Origin: an uncultured Opitutia bacterium | Lineage (GTDB): Bacteria > Verrucomicrobiota > Verrucomicrobiia > Opitutales > Opitutaceae | Direction of reading: 5' to 3' | Assembly: GCA_903840415.1 (NCBI GenBank) | Contig: CAIMFY010000118.1 | Coordinates: forward strand, 1 to 64,000 | DNA length: 64,000 nt | Shown: positions 58,459-64,000 of the stretch, piece after piece | Layout: each line of letters begins with the position of its first letter | How positions within the stretch are numbered: position 1 is the stretch's first letter | Notes under the pieces: model-generated | What the model saw: the letters and a program-made list of their open reading frames with translations, nothing else | Databases searched by the model: none | What the model was told of the DNA's origin: nothing | Program-made: the position numbers and the translations under genes

Positions 58459-59262
58459 TCACCACGACGGCATCGGCGGTTTCAATCCGTCTTTAATCCA
58501 CAGGAATTTTCCGTTCACCGCATCGTTTTCCGATGCTAGCATTTCGAGGACGAGCTCGGCGGTCTTCTCCGCGGGATCTCCGCCGGTGCGCTCGACCTTC
58601 TCGACCCATTTCAACATCTCGCGGCCCGGCCCGGTGCGCGACGCAGCGTCGGCTTTGATCGCGGCAAACATCTCCGTTCGCACCTCGCCGGGATGGAGGA
58701 CGTTGGCGGTGACACCGGTGCCGGCGAGCTCCTGCGCGAGCTGCCGCGTGAAATGGTTGAGCGCGATTTTGCTGAGCTGGTAGGCCGAGGAAACGTGATA
58801 GATCGGCGCGAGCGCCGCGGCGGAGCTGACGTTGAAGATCCGTCCCCAGCCGGTGCGAACCATCTCGCCCATGAACGCGCGGCACACTAGGTAGGGGCCG
58901 TTCATGTTGGCGCGCAGCGTCTCAAGCCAGATTTCCGGTGTCGATTCGGCGATGGTCTGGCATTCGCCAAAAATTCCCGCGCCGTTAAACAAAATCTGGG
59001 GCGCGCCGAAATGCGCGAGCACAGCGACCTTGAGCGCATCCACCGCCGCGACCTCGGTGACATCGCAAGGAAACGCCTTGGCCGTGCCGCCAGTTTGCAC
59101 AATGGAAGCTGCGACCTCGGCGAGCCGCTCGCGGCGACGACCGACGAGCGCGACGCGGTGTCCGCGTTGGGCGAGTCCGCGTGCCACGACTTCGCCAACG
59201 CCGCTGCCAGCGCCGGTGACGACGGCGGTGCGAGATCGGGTCCGATGAGAAATTTCTGTCAT
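58459..59262 (-). CDS. Short-chain dehydrogenase/reductase
   Basis: This 267-residue NAD(P)-dependent enzyme has the Rossmann turn VVTGAGSGVGEVVARGL, NGAGIFG, catalytic Ser in IFNVSSAAA and Tyr/Lys in SSAYQLSKIALN. An Arg-rich GRRRER after the second strand suggests NADP preference. The reaction is unknown. It converges with the symporter gene by 15 bases and lies 38 bases downstream of the ChaN gene on the same strand, so they may share a transcript. Confidence 0.9.
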   Translation of the reverse strand: MTEISHRTRSRTAVVTGAGSGVGEVVARGLAQRGHRVALVGRRRERLAEVAASIVQTGGTAKAFPCDVTEVAAVDALKVAVLAHFGAPQILFNGAGIFGECQTIAESTPEIWLETLRANMNGPYLVCRAFMGEMVRTGWGRIFNVSSAAALAPIYHVSSAYQLSKIALNHFTRQLAQELAGTGVTANVLHPGEVRTEMFAAIKADAASRTGPGREMLKWVEKVERTGGDPAEKTAELVLEMLASENDAVNGKFLWIKDGLKPPMPSW

Positions 59263-59300
59263 CTCGCGTTGGGAAATTTTCTCAAACGAGGAGCACGAAA

Positions 59301-60290
59301 TCAGGGGATCGGCGGATGATTGGGAGGCAGAGCCACGAGTGGCAGCACCCGCAAGTAGTCGGCCGGCGGCCGACCGACGGCGCGAAGATCGGCATGGGCG
59401 ATGGTGATGTCGCGGGTCTGCGCTTTTTGGGCGTCGGTCATCTTGCCTTCATCGCTTTCGGTCAGGATGACGAGGCGTTCCACGATGCCGGGATCACGCC
59501 GACGCACGCGTTCGGCGGTGCCGAGGCCGAATCGCATGTGACCGGAGCCCAGCACCACGAAGGCAGTGCGCGGTTGGTCCGCCGCCGTCTCGGTGCGCCG
59601 CCCGGCGACGATGTTGGCCGCCATAGTCTCGTCGCGCGCCACTTGGGCCTCGAACACCGGGCGGAGCTTCGCCGGATCCATCGCCATGTGCATCGCGAGT
59701 TCGAGATTGGTGAAGTGCTCGTAAACCGAATCGTCAGTGAAGATTTCGGCGGGGAGCTGCGTGCGGAGTTCAGGGGTGAGTTTTGCGATGCCGCCGCCGC
59801 GACTTACGGCGCGAATCGTATCGGCGGGAGCGTTGAGGGCGCGAATCGGGATGTGGTGGGCGCGGGCAAATTCGCACAGCGGCTGGTAGTCGGTGTAATT
59901 GGTCCACTTTTTTGGCCAGTCGATCGTTTTGACGAATGCCGCCAAATCGATCTCGCCACGAGCGTAGCGGTCGACGGCTGGCTGGTCGCGCGCCTCGAGT
60001 TGCTCGAAGCAGAGGACGAGCGGAATCTTGCGGAGGAAAAGCTCCTGCAACAACTGGAGTTGCAGGTCGTGATGCCGCTTGATCGTGTGTGCCTCGCCCA
60101 CATAAACCACACCAGCGCCGGCCAAATCGGCGATGACTTCGGCATCCGAAACTTCGTCACCGCGGTTGAGATCGATCCATAATTCGGGACGGACGGCGTG
60201 CGGAGACTTGGGTATGACGGGCGGTGGCACAGTGGTGCAAGCGGCGAGCAGGCTGAGGACGGCGCTCGCGAGGATGGGGAGAGTTTTCAT
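59301..60290 (-). CDS. ChaN-family lipoprotein
   Basis: This 329-residue lipoprotein has a lipobox (LSLLAAC, Cys near residue 18). The ChaN/haem-binding-like domain follows: VVYVGEAHTIKRHHDLQLQL, ELFLRKIPLVLCFEQLEARD, and AFVVLGSGHMRFGLG. ChaN was proposed to handle haem or iron at the membrane. Conserved His and Glu residues are present. It ends 27 bases upstream of recD2 in the opposite sense of gene order (recD2 is upstream on the same strand). Confidence 0.88.
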   Translation of the reverse strand: MKTLPILASAVLSLLAACTTVPPPVIPKSPHAVRPELWIDLNRGDEVSDAEVIADLAGAGVVYVGEAHTIKRHHDLQLQLLQELFLRKIPLVLCFEQLEARDQPAVDRYARGEIDLAAFVKTIDWPKKWTNYTDYQPLCEFARAHHIPIRALNAPADTIRAVSRGGGIAKLTPELRTQLPAEIFTDDSVYEHFTNLELAMHMAMDPAKLRPVFEAQVARDETMAANIVAGRRTETAADQPRTAFVVLGSGHMRFGLGTAERVRRRDPGIVERLVILTESDEGKMTDAQKAQTRDITIAHADLRAVGRPPADYLRVLPLVALPPNHPPIP

Positions 60291-60317
60291 CGGGAGAAGT
60301 GGGCGAATCTGAAAGAA

Positions 60318-62576
60318 TCAGCGCGGGGCCGATTGGGCCGCGAGGATTTTTTCGCGCAGGTGGGTGACGCGCTGCTTCGATTCGCTGTTGCGGACGGCCA
60401 TCGCGTAGGCGGCGGGTTCGCCGACAAGGAAAACTTTTTTCCGGCCGCGCGTGATGGCGGTGTAGAGGAGATTCCGCTGGAGCATCATGAAGTGCGCTTT
60501 CAGCAGCGGCACGATCACGACGGGATATTCGCTGCCCTGCGACTTGTGGATGCTGATTGCGTAGGCGAGGGCGAGGTTGCCGAAATCACCGCGCGTAAAC
60601 TCGTGCTTCTCGCCGTCGAAGCTGGCTTCGAGCGTGCCGCGGTCGGCGTGGACAACGGTGATCATGCCGATATCGCCGTTGAAGAGGTTTTTGTCGTAGT
60701 CGTTGCGGAGTTGGATGACTTTGTCGCCGGGCCGGAATTCTCCGGTCGGCGAGCGTAGGCCGCGGGCGTGAGGATTGAGCGCGGACTGGAGCTGCACGTT
60801 GAAATTCGCGACGCCCGCGACGCCCTTGTGCATCGGCGCCAGCACCTGCACGTCTGCGATCGGGTCGGGCCATTTCAGTTTTTGCGGGATAAACTCGGTG
60901 ACAAGTTGAACCACTTTCCGCACGCAATCCTCGGTGTCGGTCGCGGCGATGAAGTTGAGATCGGTCCAGACTTGCGCGTCGGCGACATTTTGGACTACGG
61001 GCGGCAGCGAGGGATCGCCGGCGTTGATCGCGTGGGCAGTGGTAACGATCGCGCTCTGATCCTTTTGGCGGTAGATGACGGAGAGCCGAGTGACAGGCAC
61101 GCGCTCGGTGGCGATGAGATCTTTCAGCACATTTCCCGCACCGACGCTCGGGAGTTGATCGGTATCACCGACGAGGAGCAGGTGTGCGCGCGACGGCACC
61201 GCTTGCAGGAGCGCCGAGGCGAGGCGCGAATCGAGCATCGAGGCTTCGTCGAGCACAAGAAAGTCGGTCGCGAGTGGCGCGTTCTCGTTTGACAGAAAGC
61301 CGCCGCCAGCGGGGTCGTATTTGAGGAGACGGTGAATCGTGGAGGCGAAGCCGCCGGTCGTCTCGGCCAGCCGTTGCGCGGCGCGGCCGGTCGGAGCGGC
61401 GAGGTGCAGGCGAACCTTCTTCGCTTTGAGAATATCGACGAGCGCGCGGAGGATGGTCGTCTTGCCGGTGCCGGGACCGCCGGTGAGGATCGTGAGTTTG
61501 TGTGTGAGCGCATTTTTCACGGCAGTGCGCTGCAAAGCATGAAATGTGATGCCTGCTTTTTTCTCGGCCCACTCGATCGCGGCGTCGGCCTTGATCGGCG
61601 GCAGGCCGCTGGTAACGCGGGTGAGCCGGGCGACGACACCTGCGATTTTTGCCTCGGCGCGATCGTTGTGCGGGAGTTGGAGCAGCGCGGCGCCGGGCAG
61701 GGGACTCGCGACGCCGGCGGGTTGATGGCGGATGAGGGCTTTCGCTTCAACGAGCGCAGCGATACGCGCGGCGAGGAGTTTCGAGTCAGTTTCGAGCTGA
61801 TTTGCCGAATAGTCGATGAGGTCGGCTTCGCGGAAGGCGGTATGGCCTTCATCCTGCAACGTTTCGAGCGCGAAGATGAGTCCGGCGTCGAGGCGCGGTG
61901 CGGCGTCGTTCGCGAAACCGAGGTTGATCGCGATGCGATCGGCGGTTTTGAAGCCGATGCCATCGATTTCGCGGGCGACGCGGTAGGGCTCGTTTTGCAG
62001 GATGGATTTTGCCTGCGCGCCGAAATGCTTCACGAGTTTCACGCACTGGCTTGGCGTGACGCCGTAGGTTTGTAGGAAAATGTAGAGTTCGCGCTCGGTG
62101 CGTTTCTCGTCCCACGCCTGCTTGATCGCGGTGGCGCGCTTCTTGCCGATGCCGTCGACGTCGCGGAGCTTGCCGGACTCCTCCGTTAGGATCCGAAATG
62201 TCTCCGTGCCGAACGCATCAACGATTTTGTTGGCGTAAACTTTGCCAATGCCGGGGACGAGGCCACTGCCGAGATATTTGCGGATGCCGTGCACGCTCGA
62301 TGGCAGTTCGCTCTTGAACGCGATAATTTTGAACTGTGCGCCATGTTGCGCGTGGCGCGTCCATTCGCCGGTGAGGTTAAGGGTCTCGCCGCACTCGACG
62401 CCGGGCAACGGGCCGACGATCGTGACGGGCTCGATGCGTGCGCCGGGCGGATCGTCGCGGCCGGGGTCGGGGCGAAACTCCGCGATCGTGTAGTGGTTTT
62501 CCTCGTTGGAGAACACGATGCGCTCGAGGACGCCGGTGAGCGTGGCGGAGGGAGAAGGTGACGGAGGTTTAACCAC
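60318..62576 (-). CDS. recD2: RecD2-like ATP-dependent DNA helicase
   Basis: The GTG at 62576 gives 752 residues, a normal RecD2 length. Parts: an OB-like N-terminus (ERIVFSNEENHYTIAEF), helix-hairpin-helix region (YLGSGLVPGIGKVYANKIVD, VDGIGKKRA), Walker A LTGGPGTGKTTI, motif II-like LDEASMLDS, LLLVGDTDQLPSVGAGNVL and IHKSQGSEYPVVIVPL. It unwinds DNA 5' to 3' in repair outside RecBCD. The longer frame upstream runs through the CACGGAT repeat, so GTG 62576, which lies in that repeat, is chosen on similarity to the usual start. Confidence 0.92.
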   Translation of the reverse strand: MVKPPSPSPSATLTGVLERIVFSNEENHYTIAEFRPDPGRDDPPGARIEPVTIVGPLPGVECGETLNLTGEWTRHAQHGAQFKIIAFKSELPSSVHGIRKYLGSGLVPGIGKVYANKIVDAFGTETFRILTEESGKLRDVDGIGKKRATAIKQAWDEKRTERELYIFLQTYGVTPSQCVKLVKHFGAQAKSILQNEPYRVAREIDGIGFKTADRIAINLGFANDAAPRLDAGLIFALETLQDEGHTAFREADLIDYSANQLETDSKLLAARIAALVEAKALIRHQPAGVASPLPGAALLQLPHNDRAEAKIAGVVARLTRVTSGLPPIKADAAIEWAEKKAGITFHALQRTAVKNALTHKLTILTGGPGTGKTTILRALVDILKAKKVRLHLAAPTGRAAQRLAETTGGFASTIHRLLKYDPAGGGFLSNENAPLATDFLVLDEASMLDSRLASALLQAVPSRAHLLLVGDTDQLPSVGAGNVLKDLIATERVPVTRLSVIYRQKDQSAIVTTAHAINAGDPSLPPVVQNVADAQVWTDLNFIAATDTEDCVRKVVQLVTEFIPQKLKWPDPIADVQVLAPMHKGVAGVANFNVQLQSALNPHARGLRSPTGEFRPGDKVIQLRNDYDKNLFNGDIGMITVVHADRGTLEASFDGEKHEFTRGDFGNLALAYAISIHKSQGSEYPVVIVPLLKAHFMMLQRNLLYTAITRGRKKVFLVGEPAAYAMAVRNSESKQRVTHLREKILAAQSAPR

Positions 62577-62603
62577 GGATGGACACGGATAGACACGGAT
62601 TTT
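62574..62603. repeat. Three 10-bp CACGGAT units
   Basis: CACGGAT occurs at 62574, 62584 and 62594 with spacers GGA, AGA and TTT. The first unit overlaps the likely recD2 start codon. It resembles repeats seen in many verrucomicrobial and planctomycete genomes, and its core CACGGA is shared with the palindrome at 33208. Confidence 0.7.
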
Positions 62604-62658
62604 CTGCGCGAAGCAAACCGGTGTTGCACGTGCGATTTTCACCACCCACGCTGCACGC

Positions 62659-63114
62659 ATGGATCCTGTCACGCCGAGTCCGTTTCTGCCGGTCATCCAA
62701 TTGGCGATCTCGCCTATGATTTTGATGACGGGCGTCGGCGGGTTGATGCTCACGCTTACGAACCGGATGGGCCGTATCGTGGACCGCACGCGTGCGCTGG
62801 CGGAAAAAGTGCGCAGCGCGGCAGAGTTGGACCGCGTCCATCTCGAGACTCAGTTGGCGATTTTGTGGCGCCGGGCGAAAATGATCCGGCAGGCGGTGAC
62901 GTTTGCGGGGTTGAGCATGCTGCTGTCGTGCCTGCTGGTCGTGGTGGTTTTTGTCGACGCGTCGGTGCGGCGCGAGTTTGGCGTCGAGCTGGTCGTGACA
63001 TTTCTAGCCAGTGTGCTGTGCCTCATCGCGGCGCTGGTAAATTTCCTGCGCGACATTTGGGTGTCGCTGCACGCGCTGCGGCTGGAGGTGGAACGCGCGC
63101 TGCCGTCGCGATGA
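62659..63114 (+). CDS. DUF2721 membrane protein
   Basis: This 151-residue protein has three predicted helices (IQLAISPMILMTGVGGLMLTL, VTFAGLSMLLSCLLVVVVFV and VVTFLASVLCLIAALVNFL as separate segments) and the family marks LTNRMGRIVDRTRALAE and LWRRAKMIRQAV. DUF2721 has no known function. It diverges from recD2 with the CACGGAT repeat between them. A chaperone or small channel role is pure speculation. Confidence 0.88.
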   Translation: MDPVTPSPFLPVIQLAISPMILMTGVGGLMLTLTNRMGRIVDRTRALAEKVRSAAELDRVHLETQLAILWRRAKMIRQAVTFAGLSMLLSCLLVVVVFVDASVRREFGVELVVTFLASVLCLIAALVNFLRDIWVSLHALRLEVERALPSR

Positions 63115-63133
63115 GGACGCGGCGGCGGAGGTG

Positions 63134-64000
63134 TTATGACTTGGAGCTGCCTTTGGCGAAGTGCTCCTCGATTTCCTCAAGGGTGCGGCCCTTCGTCTCG
63201 GGCAGGAAAAACGCGGCTGTGATAAAATAAACGACGGTGCAGCCGGCGAAGGCGAAGAACATCGTCGAGTAGCCGAAGCGGCCGACGGTCGGCAGGAAGA
63301 CGGCGGCGATGCCGGTGGAGACGGCTTGGTTGATGAGGAGCGCGATGCTCATGCCGTTGGAGCGGATGCGCGTCGGCATCAGCTCGGAGAGAGCGAGCCA
63401 AACGCACACGCCGGGACCGACGGCGAAGCACGCCATGAAGGCGAAGATCGCGATGGCGGTGATCCAGCCGTTGCGCTCGCTCGGCACGGGGGTGATGAGG
63501 GCGTTTTCGATCTTGAGCGGCGCGGTGCGTGCGACGGCGAGATCGGCGAACGGATTGGAGAAAAACGCGACGACCTTGTTCGGCGGCAAGCAACTGTCGC
63601 GCGTGATTTCGACGGGCTTCGCGGTGGCGTCGTCGGAGCGGACGACGGTCGTGGCAGCGCGGAAATCGCCATAGGAATAAATCACGACGAGGGTCGCCGG
63701 TCGGCCGGCGAGCGCGCGGGCGGCCTCGCCAGAAGTGGCGAGGAGTTTCTCGGCAGTCGCTTGGTTGAACGAAATCGTGGCGCATTGTTCGTTCGTGACG
63801 AGCGCTTGCACCGCGGCGCCGGTATCGACGCGGAGTTTTTCGGTGCGGTGAAACAGCGTGCCGACGACGAGCAGCGAAACGATGATGCCAGCGCTGCCGA
63901 TGGAGAGCAGGAACTTGCGGCCCTTGCGATCGACGAGCGCGACGCCGGCCATCGTCACGAGAAAATTCACCGTGGTGAGAATCAGATAACCCCAGTGCGC
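63134..64000 (-). CDS. Sugar porter (MFS) C-terminal part, cut by the window
   Basis: At least 288 residues are visible; the frame is open at the window edge, so the N-terminal half lies beyond it. Seen features: VDRKGRKFLL after helix 8, helices from IAIFAFMACFAVGPGVCVWL, the sugar-porter signature SELMPTRIRSNGMSIALL, and the end PETKGRTLEEIEEHFAKG. These are proton-driven sugar transporters. Between helix 9 (SAGIIVSLLVVGTLF) and helix 10 an extra loop of about 115 residues with two Cys residues is inserted, which is long for the family. Confidence 0.88.
   Translation of the reverse strand, partial: AHWGYLILTTVNFLVTMAGVALVDRKGRKFLLSIGSAGIIVSLLVVGTLFHRTEKLRVDTGAAVQALVTNEQCATISFNQATAEKLLATSGEAARALAGRPATLVVIYSYGDFRAATTVVRSDDATAKPVEITRDSCLPPNKVVAFFSNPFADLAVARTAPLKIENALITPVPSERNGWITAIAIFAFMACFAVGPGVCVWLALSELMPTRIRSNGMSIALLINQAVSTGIAAVFLPTVGRFGYSTMFFAFAGCTVVYFITAAFFLPETKGRTLEEIEEHFAKGSSKS

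Overview
This window reads as a chromosomal segment of a GC-rich, Gram-negative bacterium. The best guess is a verrucomicrobium of the Opitutaceae type. That rests on gene content I recognise (TonB receptors with a FecI/FecR pair, an exosortase fused to EpsI, tandem DUF1080 proteins, an RNase Y next to QueF, a rodA-rng pair) and on repeats of the TEHTEHTE and CACGGAT kinds. It is an inference; no 16S gene is present.

Layout. 0.4-5.3 kb is an accessory islet: a lipoprotein, a BrnT/BrnA toxin-antitoxin pair, a perfect 36-bp inverted repeat, a decayed group II intron with a broken reverse transcriptase, a HicA/HicB pair and two gene stubs. 5.5-7.2 kb holds two translationally coupled DUF1080 secreted proteins. 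7.2-9.0 kb is poor in genes and ends in a wrecked alpha/beta hydrolase. 9.1-19.0 kb is one functional block: a minus-strand operon (gamma-glutamyltransferase, TonB receptor, secreted hydrolase), a divergent giant hybrid sensor kinase with a phosphotransfer domain, and a NarL-type regulator. Together these can form a local four-step phosphorelay.

19.6-26.7 kb is a minus-strand run: flippase, GT9 glycosyltransferase, O-antigen-ligase-like protein, RodA and RNase G. Divergent from it, 26.8-29.5 kb has a GT4 glycosyltransferase and an exosortase/EpsI fusion, making this a surface-polysaccharide and protein-sorting locus. 29.6-37.2 kb holds mostly housekeeping genes: RNase Y, QueF, a DUF2059 protein, a HisN-like phosphatase, an exonuclease, a WecG/TagA glycosyltransferase, an ABC-F ATPase and a HAD phosphatase.

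37.4-42.9 kb is a cell-surface signalling cassette: ECF sigma factor, FecR anti-sigma factor, a STN-domain TonB receptor and a PepSY protein. 43.0-48.9 kb is a glycolate-oxidation cluster (GlcD, GlcE, GlcF, a DUF4440 protein and a convergent lactate/glycolate permease). 49.1-56.7 kb is rich in secreted peptidases and hydrolases (M3, M28, S9, a large alpha/beta hydrolase) with an acetyltransferase. 56.9-64.0 kb has a sodium/solute symporter, a short-chain dehydrogenase, a ChaN lipoprotein, a RecD2 helicase, a DUF2721 membrane protein and the C-terminal part of a sugar porter cut by the window end.

No CRISPR array, rRNA or convincing tRNA was found. No clearly new multi-gene system was found. 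The strongest leads are the in-frame palindromic repeat inside the exosortase gene, the receptor with a buried second signal peptide, and the compact phosphorelay/uptake locus.
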